Shown here piece after piece: positions 16,680-25,467 of a stretch of DNA of 64,000 nucleotides. The stretch is from Lysinibacillus sp. FSL W8-0992 (lineage in GTDB: Bacteria; Bacillota; Bacilli; Bacillales_A; Planococcaceae). The DNA is taken from NCBI RefSeq assembly GCF_038008685.1, contig NZ_JBBOZQ010000001.1, forward strand, positions 2,232,001 to 2,296,000, given 5' to 3'. Position numbers and translations under genes: made by a program. Under the pieces are notes generated by a model. The model had not been told where the DNA came from. It ran no database searches and was given only the letters and a program-made list of their open reading frames with translations. Within the stretch, counting starts at the first letter, position 1, and each line of letters starts with the position of its first letter.

Positions 16680-17000
16680 ATGAACCAACAAGAATTTGAA
16701 AATTTCATTGAAAAACATGAAGAAGAAATTATCTTTCTTGCAGAACTTACAGGCATAAGTGTCGAAGCCTTTAAAGATAGCCTGAGGAATCTAGTCGTAA
16801 CTTTTGATGTAATTGTAGATAATGCAATGAAAATTTTTAACACCATGAACGAATTTATTACAGAAATAGATATTGAAAAAATGGAACGGATGATAAACAA
16901 AAGGCAAATGTTATACAAATTAGATTTGAAAAGGCCGATGATTAAAAATCAAGTTATTAATAGGAAACCTCGTCACCTTATAAAGAAAATCATTTATTAG
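16680..17000 (+). CDS. Hypothetical phage protein (106 aa)
   Basis: Helical N-terminal part (E-F-E-N-F-I-E-K-H-E-E-E-I) and a basic C-terminal tail (N-R-K-P-R-H-L-I-K-K-I). ATG 16680 follows TTGGAGG. Possible small nucleic-acid-binding protein; no family recognised. Confidence 0.5.
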   Translation: MNQQEFENFIEKHEEEIIFLAELTGISVEAFKDSLRNLVVTFDVIVDNAMKIFNTMNEFITEIDIEKMERMINKRQMLYKLDLKRPMIKNQVINRKPRHLIKKIIY

Positions 17001-17030
17001 TGAAATAAACAAACAAGGTAGGTGCTGCAC

Positions 17031-17432
17031 ATGTATGAATGGTTGCGGGATTACAGCAAAATAGAAGATGATATTGCGCGCCTAGAATTTAATCTCGAAC
17101 AATCGCAAAAAGAATTAAAGCGTTGGGTGCAAGGCGACTTAATGGGTGTAAAACTAACTGCTGATTCAGACGGTGCCAAACTTGAAGAACGTATTGAACG
17201 CATTAAAAATGAATTACAAATCAAAGAAAAAGAACGTGAAAACTTCATTAAGCTCATTAGTAAATTCAAAGGACTGGACCACAAGATCCTAAAACTAAAG
17301 TATGTGGATGGACTGACACTTGAAGACATCGCAGAGGAATTAAACTACAGTGCCAGCTACATATATAAGAAGCATGCGGAAATTGCTAAAATGATTCGTT
17401 TCGCACACGAAATAAAACTTTCACTTTACTGA
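17031..17432 (+). CDS. ArpU/sigma-region-4-like late transcription regulator (133 aa)
   Basis: Late-gene activator of the ArpU/RinA-like group, found before packaging genes in Gram-positive siphoviruses. N-terminal coiled coil (about residues 5-80), then a sigma-70 region-4-type helix-turn-helix: L-K-Y-V-D-G-L-T-L-E-D-I-A-E-E-L-N-Y-S-A. Start ATG 17031 with AAGGTAGGTG upstream. Expected to switch on the terminase, head and tail genes. Confidence 0.82.
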   Translation: MYEWLRDYSKIEDDIARLEFNLEQSQKELKRWVQGDLMGVKLTADSDGAKLEERIERIKNELQIKEKERENFIKLISKFKGLDHKILKLKYVDGLTLEDIAEELNYSASYIYKKHAEIAKMIRFAHEIKLSLY

Positions 17433-17697
17433 CACCCAGTAAGTTGAATAGAATCTATTGAAAAACCGTTATATGATGGTAATGTCAAAAAGCGCACGGA
17501 AATGCGTACAAAATTTCCTTACAATAATCGGCGTTCGCATGTACGGTTGATTCTAAGAAACATGCATACAACTTAATAGACGATTGCGGAGTCGTCAACA
17601 CTACGGAGAGGCTATCGAATTGGTAGTCTCTTCATTGTTCCTTTTATGCAACAAATAATGTATAATCTACTAATATTTGTTGTAGAAGGAGCATGTT
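17433..17697. other. Non-coding stretch with weak terminator between late regulator and cargo gene
   Basis: No gene is seen. A hairpin (GAGAGGCTATC pairing with GGTAGTCTCTT, 17606-17632) followed by a T-rich tail could end the early transcript. Downstream, TATAAT at 17661-17666 with a T-rich -35-like region may start the cargo gene at 17698. The late-regulator target could also lie here. Confidence 0.4.
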
Positions 17698-18693
17698 ATG
17701 GAAGATATAGTATTAATTGAAATTGAAGCTTGGCAGTTATTATTAGTACCGTTTTTTCTAGGTTGTTCTCTATTTGTTATTGCTATGATTATGAAAAGTT
17801 CATCTAATGACAAAGAGAGAGCTAATAAAGAGGAAAAAGAAAAGGAAAAAACATTTACCGGATGGATTAAAAAGAAAGATATTTTATATTGGTTGTTACT
17901 ATTTTGTCTTGGAGCAATCAGCCTATTTACTTATCAATATAGTGGCGATAAGAATGTAATTAGTCATTGGGGATTTGCAGGTACTATTGTTTCAATTATT
18001 TTAGCTGTAGTTGCTATAGGTTTTACATTATTTCAAACCTTGTCAAGTAACCTTTCTAGTGAAAAAATTGCAGAAGCAGCATTTAGAATAGAATCCGTTA
18101 GTAAAAATTTAGACTATAAAAGAATATCTGAATCTAGTGAAATAATGAACAAATCTGCAACATATTTAAAAGAACAAATACCTCTTATTAAAAATGAAAT
18201 AGAGGAATTAAAAAAGGGGCAAGAAATTCAAAATTCAAAATTAGGTTTACTTGATGATTACTTTGATACTAATCAAAACAATTCAACCGCACATCTTTTA
18301 TCTTTAGAATCTTATTTTAGTAATGTCTTCCCTGAATTAGGATTGGTACCACAAGTTTTGAATTATGCTTTCTTAAATTCTATTTATTTGAATATAGATC
18401 TAAGTAAGGAAGATAAAAATAAATTATATCGCATTTTAGCTGATGTTAGAATTAGTGATGGGATGACTAATGCAAAGGAAAAATGGACTTACGTCAGGGG
18501 TGCTAATATGGGTTCTGCCGGAAGTGTCCAAGCATATTTAACTAGCTTAGGTATTAATAAAATGTTTGAAGAATTAAAATCAAGTGACCAAAAAGAATTT
18601 ATTAGTCTTATGGAGAATAGTTTAAAAGAAAATATAGGGTATCTTAATGCTGTAGAAAAGTTTTTAGCAGACATTGGGAGTAAAACTGATTAA
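17698..18693 (+). CDS. Cargo membrane protein of unknown function (331 aa)
   Basis: Not recognised. Three predicted membrane helices lie near residues 8-32, 58-78 and 88-112. A charged linker of lysines and glutamates sits between the first two, and a helical soluble region of about 215 residues follows. It stands alone, with its own -10-like TATAAT 30 bases upstream and its own terminator directly downstream, between the early and late regions. It is more AT-rich in codon choice than its neighbours. These are the marks of a moron, a gene expressed from the prophage for lysogen benefit; superinfection exclusion or another defence role is a guess. Confidence 0.6.
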   Translation: MEDIVLIEIEAWQLLLVPFFLGCSLFVIAMIMKSSSNDKERANKEEKEKEKTFTGWIKKKDILYWLLLFCLGAISLFTYQYSGDKNVISHWGFAGTIVSIILAVVAIGFTLFQTLSSNLSSEKIAEAAFRIESVSKNLDYKRISESSEIMNKSATYLKEQIPLIKNEIEELKKGQEIQNSKLGLLDDYFDTNQNNSTAHLLSLESYFSNVFPELGLVPQVLNYAFLNSIYLNIDLSKEDKNKLYRILADVRISDGMTNAKEKWTYVRGANMGSAGSVQAYLTSLGINKMFEELKSSDQKEFISLMENSLKENIGYLNAVEKFLADIGSKTD

Positions 18694-18725
18694 GCTAGTT
18701 CATTAATTTGAGCTGGCTTTTTATT
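18692..18725 (+). terminator. Terminator after the cargo membrane protein
   Basis: AAGCTAGTTC pairs with GAGCTGGCTT (two G-U pairs) around an 8-base loop, followed by TTTTATTAT. The stem overlaps the stop codon of the cargo gene. Confidence 0.7.
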
Positions 18726-18759
18726 ATGCAATTAATTATGAATTGTGGAGGGCTATGGA

Positions 18760-19011
18760 ATGAAATTAACTAAACAAAATTTAATCAATACATTTAAGGC
18801 AGCGCGTGAAGAAGAAGCATCGTTTGTATTTGTGGGCATTGAAGCAGAAGGAATCAAAGAAGCAATCGCGGTGCCAACTATTTCATTTGATGCTAAAGAA
18901 CAATTTTATATGAATGCGTACAGTGATGAATTAGTCCATGTGATGAATAGTAAGGTGCGTATCTTTGGTCTTTCATTCGGTGGTGCTACAGCAATACATG
19001 ACATCATTTAA
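18760..19011 (+). CDS. Hypothetical phage protein (83 aa)
   Basis: Alpha/beta protein with K-E-A-I-A-V-P-T-I-S-F and a Gly-rich end. ATG 18760 is used; the ribosome site GGAGGG is itself part of an exact copy of the dispersed word (18744-18753). No family recognised. Confidence 0.55.
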   Translation: MKLTKQNLINTFKAAREEEASFVFVGIEAEGIKEAIAVPTISFDAKEQFYMNAYSDELVHVMNSKVRIFGLSFGGATAIHDII

Positions 19012-19028
19012 TTGCGGAGGGCTGAACA

Positions 19029-19094
19029 ATGATTGTTAAATCAATTACAGCTAAAGAAAGACCACCAGTAAATAAAAAACCACCAATCACTAAA
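19029..19094 (+). CDS. Very small phage protein (21 aa)
   Basis: M-I-V-K-S-I-T-A-K-E-R-P-P-V-N-K-K-P-T-N-H, basic and proline-containing. GGAGGG at 19015-19020 is eight bases before the ATG. Short enough that it may be chance. Confidence 0.3.
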
Positions 19095-19112
19095 AACTAG
19101 GAGGGATAAACA

Positions 19113-19376
19113 ATGCCAAGACTAGGAGATATTTCAATCAACTTAAACTTCGATGAGAAATCTAAATTAAAGCTACGAGCAATCGCAAAGCATGTTGGTG
19201 CATTAGCTGATGAGTTGGATAGGATTGATAACTTATGGCAATGCGAATGTGGTGCAATTAATTATGAAGAATATCATGCAGAACAAAAGGCTTATCGACG
19301 TGAATGTAAATCATGCGGTGAGTCTTATTTAATACCTAATGATGAACTACCAACACGATTGGAAGGGAGTGAATAA
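19113..19376 (+). CDS. Zinc-ribbon-like phage protein (87 aa)
   Basis: N-terminal beta strand and helix, then a four-cysteine ribbon: C-E-C near residue 45 and C-K-S-C-G near residue 69. GGAGGG precedes the ATG. Located just before the HNH gene; function unknown. Confidence 0.6.
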   Translation: MPRLGDISINLNFDEKSKLKLRAIAKHVGALADELDRIDNLWQCECGAINYEEYHAEQKAYRRECKSCGESYLIPNDELPTRLEGSE

Positions 19377-19689
19377 TATAAAACAAATATTCGCTAAATG
19401 CGATAAATGTTCACATGAATGGTACATCAAACAATTCGAGAACGTTCGAATTGAAGGAAGTATTGATAAGACTTTCTTCACTTGTCCGGCATGTCATCAC
19501 GAATATTTATGCTACTATGCAGACTTGGTTGTACGTGATTTACAAGCAAAACTACGTAAGGTGCAGAACAAAGTATTTTCCGCAGCTGGTAAACGATTAC
19601 GCACGTTAAAGCAAGAAGAAGTAGAGTTGAATAACGCTATCAAGGAACGTATGCAATCGTTGAAGGTTCAAATGGAAGGTAGCGACTAA
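19369..19689 (+). CDS. Zinc-ribbon and coiled-coil protein (106 aa)
   Basis: Two CxxC pairs (C-D-K-C near residue 12, C-P-A-C near residue 43) form a likely ribbon, followed by a basic coiled coil. GTG 19369 overlaps the end of the preceding gene and lies very close to AAGGGAG, so the start is uncertain; ATG 19339 is in frame upstream. Function unknown, though small zinc proteins often sit next to HNH-terminase clusters. Confidence 0.55.
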   Translation: MNNIKQIFAKCDKCSHEWYIKQFENVRIEGSIDKTFFTCPACHHEYLCYYADLVVRDLQAKLRKVQNKVFSAAGKRLRTLKQEEVELNNAIKERMQSLKVQMEGSD

Positions 19690-19694
19690 CAACC

Positions 19695-20021
19695 ATGCAG
19701 CAGTACAAAACAGACCAACAAAAGAAAGTATTCTATCGTTCATCATCATGGGAATCATTACGACAAGAAGCATTGAAGCGAGACAACTATGAATGCCAAA
19801 TGTGTAAGTATGAAGGAAAGGTTCACTTAGATTCTCAAAAGGTTGAAGGAGAACGCAAGTCCATTCAACTTAATGTCCATCACATTAAAGAAATAGAAGA
19901 CCATCCAGAACTAGCATTAGAGTTAGACAATCTAATGACTATTTGTTTAAGACATCACAACAAAGAACATGGTCGTTTCACACGTAAACCAAACAAATGG
20001 GAAGAAGATGAAAAATGGTAA
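19695..20021 (+). CDS. HNH endonuclease of the packaging module (108 aa)
   Basis: HNH nuclease of the type that assists terminase at cos sites in HK97-like phages. Motif visible as C-Q-M-C (zinc knuckle), N-V-H-H-I-K (the HH pair) and L-D-N-L-M-T-I-C-L-R-H-H-N-K-E-H-G. Lies directly before the terminase genes and the probable cos site. Length and order match the phage packaging HNH, rather than a homing endonuclease inserted inside a gene. Confidence 0.9.
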   Translation: MQQYKTDQQKKVFYRSSSWESLRQEALKRDNYECQMCKYEGKVHLDSQKVEGERKSIQLNVHHIKEIEDHPELALELDNLMTICLRHHNKEHGRFTRKPNKWEEDEKW

Positions 20022-20133
20022 TACCCCCGGGTCAAAAGGTTTTGCCAATTCAAAAAGCCCAGGGACCGGGGAGGGCCTCGATTCTCTAAAAATAAACGTT
20101 AAAAAATGCTCTTTGGAGGGAGGAGGGGGAGAA
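20022..20133. other. Probable cos region
   Basis: A GC-rich block in otherwise AT-rich DNA: TACCCCCGGGTCAAAAGG just after the HNH stop and, about 30 bases on, CCCAGGGACCGGGGAGGGCC. Such a block, between the HNH gene and the small terminase, is where cos-type phages of bacilli carry their cohesive-end site. The cut position cannot be read from the sequence. Confidence 0.55.
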
Positions 20134-20457
20134 ATGGAAAAAGGAATAAAAAAAATCGAAAAAGATTTATTAGCACGTCACGCCGACGATCCGATTAAGT
20201 TAGCTAAAGTACATCGCTATATACGGTTTTTAAGAATCGATTTAAAGTGCGATGCTGATATTGATAATGATGGAACAACAATTAGAATCGAAAATGGTTC
20301 ACAAAACTTTTTGAAGCAGCATCCAGCCATCGCAACGAAATTATCTATATCGAAAGAAATTGAAAAACTCGAAGACGCTTTAGGAATAAAGGTTGATACG
20401 TCTGCTCCCTCTGCATCTTCAACTGTGGATGACAAAGGCAGGAAGAGCTTGATTTGA
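20134..20457 (+). CDS. terS: Terminase small subunit, P27 family (107 aa)
   Basis: DNA-recognition subunit of the packaging motor. Helical body with the P27-like segment L-S-I-S-K-E-I-E-K-L-E-D-A-L-G near residues 75-90 and a Ser-rich tail. ATG 20134 is preceded by a strong GGAGGGAGGAGGGGG tract. Its stop overlaps the large-subunit start by four bases. Confidence 0.82.
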   Translation: MEKGIKKIEKDLLARHADDPIKLAKVHRYIRFLRIDLKCDADIDNDGTTIRIENGSQNFLKQHPAIATKLSISKEIEKLEDALGIKVDTSAPSASSTVDDKGRKSLI

Positions 20458-22166
20458 TTAGCCATAAGTATATTGATGAATACATTAAGCTGTGGCGTGA
20501 CAGCAAAATTATCTTAAATAAAAGGCGTATAAAATTAATCGAATTAATTGAGCGTGACATTCTTACTGCTGATGATATGTATTTCGATGAGAAACAAATC
20601 GAAAATTATATTACATTTACAGAAAAGTATTACTTCCCACTTACATTGACGCAGAAATTTAAAACTTGTTTTATTTTCTTGTATTACAACGACGGCTCCC
20701 TGGTGTTTGATGAACATTTGGACTATGAAGGTCGTGGCGGTGGTAAAACAGGGCGTATATCGACACTAGCGAATTATTTTATCAGCGAATTGCATGGCAT
20801 CGATAATTACAATGTGTCAGTAGTTGCAAACAGTGAAAAGCAAGCGAAAATGTCATTTACTGAAGTGTATAACACCATCGATAAAGACGATACGTTAAAA
20901 GAACATTTTGACCACAAGAAAGCTTTAATTGAGTCTCGTAGTACAAAGTCATTATTTCAATACCATACTTCTAATGCAGGTACAAAAGACGGTTTACGAG
21001 ATGGGTGTGTAATTTTTGAAGAGGTTCACAGGTATGAGGATTCTGGTGTTGTAAATGTATTTACTTCGGGACTTGGTAAAGTCTCAAATCCTCGAGTGTT
21101 CTATGTAGGTTCTGACGGATTCGTTCGAGAGGGCTTCTTAGATAAATTATTAGAACGAGCTGACAATATTTTAGAGGGCCACGTAAGCATTCGCGACGAT
21201 GGTCTTTTTGCATTTATGTGTAACTTGGATGACGAAGCAGAAATGCACAATCCTGATATGTGGCAAAAGGCTAATTCACAATTCCATCCGCCGTTAAGTA
21301 GTTATGCGAAAACACTTTTTAAAACAGTGATGAAACAATACAACAAGCTAGAACATGATCCAGATGGATATGAGGAATTCATTACAAAACGTATGAATCT
21401 CCCGAAAGTGGACTTAGAAAAAAGCGTTACATCTTGGGAGAAAATAAAGGCGACTAATCAAGGATACAATTTAGATGAATTGAAAAGGCGTGAATGTATT
21501 GGGTGTTTAGACTATGCAGCAGTGCGCGATTTTGTTTCAATGGGATTGTTATTTTTAAAGAATGATAACTTTTTCATTCCTAAAGAATTGACGCACTCAT
21601 ACATTTGTAAACCATTTGCTGATAAGCATTACGCATACAGCAAAGAAAAAGCTGAAAACAACAATAAGAAAGACCATCGTAAATTCGCTCCAATTAGAGA
21701 GTGGGAAAACGATGGTCTTTTAAGTGTCCTGGACATTGAAACAATGGATCCACATTTAGTTGTTGGATGGTTTGTAAAAATGCGTGAAGAAGGTTGGAAC
21801 ATTAAAAAAATCATTGGTGATAACTTCAAGATGGATATATTAAAACCGTTATTTGAAGCGGAAGGATTCGAAGTTGAAGTTATACGGAATCCAGATGCTG
21901 CAAGTGGTTTATTAGCTCCACGAATTGAAATTGCTTTTGAAAATGAACAAGTTATTTTCGGTGATAATCCGCTCATGCGTTGGTATACAAATAATGTGCT
22001 CGTTAAGCGACTGCCGAACGGAAATAAAGTCTACCGAAAGAAAGAAGAAGTAAAGCGTAAGACTGACGGCTTCATGATGTTCTTGTATGGTGTATGGGGT
22101 TCTCGTGACCTAGAGGACAATGATGTGGACGGCGTACTCGACTTCTTAGATAGCATTGCATTTTGA
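20454..22166 (+). CDS. terL: Terminase large subunit (570 aa)
   Basis: ATPase and nuclease that drives DNA into the capsid. The ATPase domain has a Walker A-like G-R-G-G-G-K-T-G near residue 94 and Walker B V-I-F-E-E near residue 186. The nuclease domain begins with the metal-binding C-L-D-Y-A-A near residue 342 and holds further acidic residues downstream (I-G-D-N near 459). TTG start overlaps the small-subunit stop. Full length for the HK97-type Terminase_1 family. Confidence 0.92.
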   Translation: MISHKYIDEYIKLWRDSKIILNKRRIKLIELIERDILTADDMYFDEKQIENYITFTEKYYFPLTLTQKFKTCFIFLYYNDGSLVFDEHLDYEGRGGGKTGRISTLANYFISELHGIDNYNVSVVANSEKQAKMSFTEVYNTIDKDDTLKEHFDHKKALIESRSTKSLFQYHTSNAGTKDGLRDGCVIFEEVHRYEDSGVVNVFTSGLGKVSNPRVFYVGSDGFVREGFLDKLLERADNILEGHVSIRDDGLFAFMCNLDDEAEMHNPDMWQKANSQFHPPLSSYAKTLFKTVMKQYNKLEHDPDGYEEFITKRMNLPKVDLEKSVTSWEKIKATNQGYNLDELKRRECIGCLDYAAVRDFVSMGLLFLKNDNFFIPKELTHSYICKPFADKHYAYSKEKAENNNKKDHRKFAPIREWENDGLLSVLDIETMDPHLVVGWFVKMREEGWNIKKIIGDNFKMDILKPLFEAEGFEVEVIRNPDAASGLLAPRIEIAFENEQVIFGDNPLMRWYTNNVLVKRLPNGNKVYRKKEEVKRKTDGFMMFLYGVWGSRDLEDNDVDGVLDFLDSIAF

Positions 22167-22183
22167 TAGAAGGGAGGTGAGGA

Positions 22184-23347
22184 ATTGGGGTAATTTTAGA
22201 TGCTATTTTAGGTAATAAGAAAATTGGTCAAGAAGCTGCCGAAATGTGGGATTTAGATATTTTCGGTGTAGATGTTGACCAGCGAACATATCTAAAAAAA
22301 ACAGCAATCGAAACATGTATAAACTTTATCGGTCGAACCATTTCGTTATCTGAATTTCGTTTTACAAAGGACGGAAAACGCCATAAAAACGATTGGGATT
22401 ATTTACTTAACGTAAGACCAAATACAGACCAAAGCGCAGCGGACTTTTGGCAAGACTTTGTTTATAAATTATTGCATGAAAATGAAGTACTTGTGATATT
22501 AAGTGACAATAACGACTTGCTGATAGTGGATAGCTTTAATCGTATAGAATACGCAGTTTATCCAGATATTTTTAAAAATGTTGTTGTAAAAGGCTACGAA
22601 TTTAAAAAATCATTTGAAATGAGTGAAGTGATTCATATTTCATACAACAACGAAAAATTTACGCGTTTTTTAGATGGTATGTTTAAAGATTATACAGAGT
22701 TGTTCAGCCGGATGATTGAAACAAATATGTATTCTAATCAAATACGAGCTTTAGCGGGCATTGATGGTAGCACAAAATTAGATGATGAAAACCGAGGGAA
22801 ATTAGAAAATTTCATCGACCGTATGTTCAACGCATTTAGAAAAAAAGCCTTTGCAATAGTACCGAAGATTAAAGGTTTCGATTACGAAGAAATCACAAAA
22901 GGCGTAAAAAATGAAGGGCGTTCCGTTGATGAATTAGAAAAGCTTAAAAAGGATCTAACAAGTCATGTAGCTAACATTTTAGGTATTCCAGCAACACTTA
23001 TACATGGTGATATTGCAGAGTACGAAACAGCTTTAAAAGCTTATATTAAATTTTGTATTAAACCACTTATCAAGAAGATTCAAGATGAGCTCAATGCGAA
23101 ATTAATTAAGAAAGATGACTATATGGATGGTGAACGAATTAATATTTTCGGTGTGGCAGAGATGGATCCTTTAGAATTAGCAAATGCAATCGATAAGCTT
23201 GTGGCAAGTATGGTTTACACACCGAACGAAGTACGTGTCATGCTTGGTGATGAGCCTTCCACAGATGAACGCTTAAATAAGCATTATTTCACAAAGAACT
23301 ATCAAGAATTAGATTCCGTTGAAGGAGGTGAAAACGATGAAACATAA
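22184..23347 (+). CDS. Portal protein (387 aa), apparent ATT start
   Basis: Dodecameric portal of the capsid vertex (HK97 portal family): R-T-Y-L-K-K-T-A-I-E-T-C-I-N-F near the N-terminus and N-I-L-G-I-P-A-T-L-I-H-G in the C-terminal wing. The first ATG in frame is 22244, but it lacks a ribosome site. GGGAGGTGA at 22172-22180 points to ATT 22184, giving M-G-V-I-L-D-A-I-L-G, a normal portal N-terminus. A TTG at 22185 is out of frame and meets a stop at once. The start is therefore likely non-canonical. The 3' end overlaps the protease gene. Confidence 0.88.
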   Translation: MGVILDAILGNKKIGQEAAEMWDLDIFGVDVDQRTYLKKTAIETCINFIGRTISLSEFRFTKDGKRHKNDWDYLLNVRPNTDQSAADFWQDFVYKLLHENEVLVILSDNNDLLIVDSFNRIEYAVYPDIFKNVVVKGYEFKKSFEMSEVIHISYNNEKFTRFLDGMFKDYTELFSRMIETNMYSNQIRALAGIDGSTKLDDENRGKLENFIDRMFNAFRKKAFAIVPKIKGFDYEEITKGVKNEGRSVDELEKLKKDLTSHVANILGIPATLIHGDIAEYETALKAYIKFCIKPLIKKIQDELNAKLIKKDDYMDGERINIFGVAEMDPLELANAIDKLVASMVYTPNEVRVMLGDEPSTDERLNKHYFTKNYQELDSVEGGENDET

Positions 23348-24041
23348 AATCAAAGGTGATATTACTAGCTGGAACTCAACTATTTTCGATTTTAATAACA
23401 AAATGCGCAACATAAAAGAAGATGAGGACATTACACTTGAAGTCAACTCTTATGGTGGTGATGTTTTCTTAGGTATCGACATTATGAATACATTACGAGC
23501 GCACAAAGGTACAGTAACGGTTATTGTTACAGGCATAGCAGCAAGTGCCTGCTCGATTATGGCTATGGGTGCAGATGTAGTAAAAATGTATTCAAACACA
23601 CAATTAATGGTACATCATGCTTGGACATATGCAGCAGGTAATGCTAAACAGCTGCGTAAAGTAGCAGATGACTTAGAAAGTATCGGGGAATCTGTATTAG
23701 CCTCCTATACACATCGGGTAGATGAAGAAACGGTTAAACAATTACTTGATGAAGAAAAATTTATGTCAGCTAAAGTCGCTAAAGAGTATGGCTTTATTGA
23801 TGAAATTATTGATGGTCAAGCTGAAGAAGTAGAATCAGAAATGTTCTCTAATAAAGCTCAAGAGTTCAATAACGCAATTACTTCCACCTCATCTACTGTG
23901 GAGGAAAATGACGAGTTATTACAAAAAGTCAGCGATTTAGAAAATCAAGTAATTCAGCTACAAACTCAATTAAATAATCCAGATAAAGAACCTATAGAAC
24001 CGCAAAAAGTTGTGGCCAAACGCAAAGGGTTCTTTTTTTAA
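23337..24041 (+). CDS. ClpP-type head maturation protease (234 aa)
   Basis: Serine protease of family S14 that processes the prohead scaffold and capsid. Features: N-S-Y-G-G-D-V-F oxyanion segment, the nucleophile in G-I-A-A-S-A-C-S near residue 75, and the catalytic histidine in M-V-H-H-A-W near residue 100. The tail (residues 180-234) is a linker and coiled coil that may act as scaffold. ATG 23337 follows GGAGGTG and overlaps the portal end by 11 bases. Confidence 0.88.
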   Translation: MKHKIKGDITSWNSTIFDFNNKMRNIKEDEDITLEVNSYGGDVFLGIDIMNTLRAHKGTVTVIVTGIAASACSIMAMGADVVKMYSNTQLMVHHAWTYAAGNAKQLRKVADDLESIGESVLASYTHRVDEETVKQLLDEEKFMSAKVAKEYGFIDEIIDGQAEEVESEMFSNKAQEFNNAITSTSSTVEENDELLQKVSDLENQVIQLQTQLNNPDKEPIEPQKVVAKRKGFFF

Positions 24042-24067
24042 TACTTAAAAACAGGAGGTCATTATAA

Positions 24068-25228
24068 ATGACAATGAAATTAAAAGGACAAATGGAAAAC
24101 TTTAAGGCGAAGAAAAAAGCCTATACAAATTTATTAAATGACGAAAATGCTACACCTGAACAAATGCAAAACGCTGTAGATGAAATGTTCACAGCATTAC
24201 AAAATGATTTATCTGAAAAGATTACTACTGAAGCACGAAACGAAGCAACCGATACACAAATTTTAGTTGCTCGTGGTCAACACATCTTAACCTCTGAAGA
24301 GACAGCATTTTATAACAAGGTTGTGACAGATGGCGGTTTCAATGATGAATCAGTTTTCCCGGAATCTGTACAGGAACGAGTATTCGAAGGTTTAACAAAA
24401 GAACGCCCATTTTTAGCTGCTATTGGCTTGCAGGACTTAGGAGCAGCAACTAAGTTTATTTATTCTGATCCAACATTAGCGTTTGCATGGAAAGAAATCT
24501 TTGGGGAAATTTCAGGACAAGTAAATGCTGCATTCCGTGACGAAAAAATTACTCAACTTAAATTAACAGCCTTTGGAGCTATTCCGAATGACATGTTAGA
24601 GCTTGGTCCAGTTTGGGTTGACCGTTACATGGTGACTTTATTGATTGAAGCATTAGCTGCAGGTTTAGAATACGGTTTAGTAAATGGTCGTGGTCCAGTG
24701 CAAAATGAGCCTGTTGGATTACTAAAAGACGTTAACACAGATACAGGTGCAGTAACTGACAAAGTATCAAGTGGTACATTAACGTTTGCACCATCAGAGC
24801 GTGGTGAGGTTGTTGTAGGTGAGCTATATGGTGTACTTAAAAACTTATCTACTGATGCAAAAGGTAAGTTCCGTAAAATCTTAAATAAAGTTGTTATGGT
24901 ACTAAACCCTATCGATGCTCTAGCTGTACAGGCTCGTCATACGATTCAGAATGATTCGGGTGTATTTGTCATGAATTTACCGTACAACTTAACAGTTGTT
25001 GATTCAGAAGAAATTCCTGTAGGTAAAGTTTTGTTCATGGTACAAGGCGAATATATCGCTGCTATTGCTGGTGCTTATAAACTTAAAAAGTTTGATCAAA
25101 CATTAGCTATGGAAGATGCGACACTTTACACTATCAAACGTTTTGCTAACGGCCGTCCAAAAGATAACAAAGCTGCGTTAGTTTATGATCTAGATGTACA
25201 ATTCCCTGTACCTACACCAGCACCTTAA
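24068..25228 (+). CDS. HK97-fold major capsid protein (386 aa)
   Basis: Main shell protein. An N-terminal helical delta-like domain (about 1-90) is probably removed by the protease. The E-loop, P-domain and A-domain follow, with E-R-P-F-L-A-A-I-G-L, A-F-G-A-I-P-N-D-M-L-E-L-G and G-R-G-P-V-Q-N-E-P-V-G-L typical of the family. GGAGGTC precedes the ATG. Order protease-capsid-connector supports the call. Confidence 0.92.
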   Translation: MTMKLKGQMENFKAKKKAYTNLLNDENATPEQMQNAVDEMFTALQNDLSEKITTEARNEATDTQILVARGQHILTSEETAFYNKVVTDGGFNDESVFPESVQERVFEGLTKERPFLAAIGLQDLGAATKFIYSDPTLAFAWKEIFGEISGQVNAAFRDEKITQLKLTAFGAIPNDMLELGPVWVDRYMVTLLIEALAAGLEYGLVNGRGPVQNEPVGLLKDVNTDTGAVTDKVSSGTLTFAPSERGEVVVGELYGVLKNLSTDAKGKFRKILNKVVMVLNPIDALAVQARHTIQNDSGVFVMNLPYNLTVVDSEEIPVGKVLFMVQGEYIAAIAGAYKLKKFDQTLAMEDATLYTIKRFANGRPKDNKAALVYDLDVQFPVPTPAP

Positions 25229-25252
25229 TTTAGGGTGTTAGGTGTTTTTTAT
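25214..25252 (+). terminator. Terminator after the capsid gene
   Basis: ACACC-AG-CACC pairs with GGTG-TTA-GGTGT and is followed by TTTTTTA. It overlaps the capsid stop codon and probably lowers readthrough into the tail genes. Confidence 0.55.
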
Positions 25253-25272
25253 ATGGAAGGAGGCAGTAAATA

Positions 25273-25467
25273 GTGACGAAGAAATATAAGGTCGTACAGC
25301 GCTTTAAAGAAGTGAAACACGACGGACATATTTATGAAGTTGGCGAACAGTATCCTGTGGAGGGCAAACGTGCTACTAGAGCTCGTATCGCAGAGTTATC
25401 TTCAACAGAAAATAAATATAAGCAAATTTTCATTACTGAAACGAGTGATGAAGATGATTCAAATTAG
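25273..25467 (+). CDS. Hypothetical head-region protein (64 aa)
   Basis: Small beta-rich protein starting K-Y-K-V-V-Q-R-F with an acidic tail. GTG start behind GGAAGGAGG. Similar short SH3-like proteins often sit between capsid and connector genes; role unknown. Contains an exact dispersed word at 25356-25365. Confidence 0.6.
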   Translation: MTKKYKVVQRFKEVKHDGHIYEVGEQYPVEGKRATRARIAELSSTENKYKQIFITETSDEDDSN

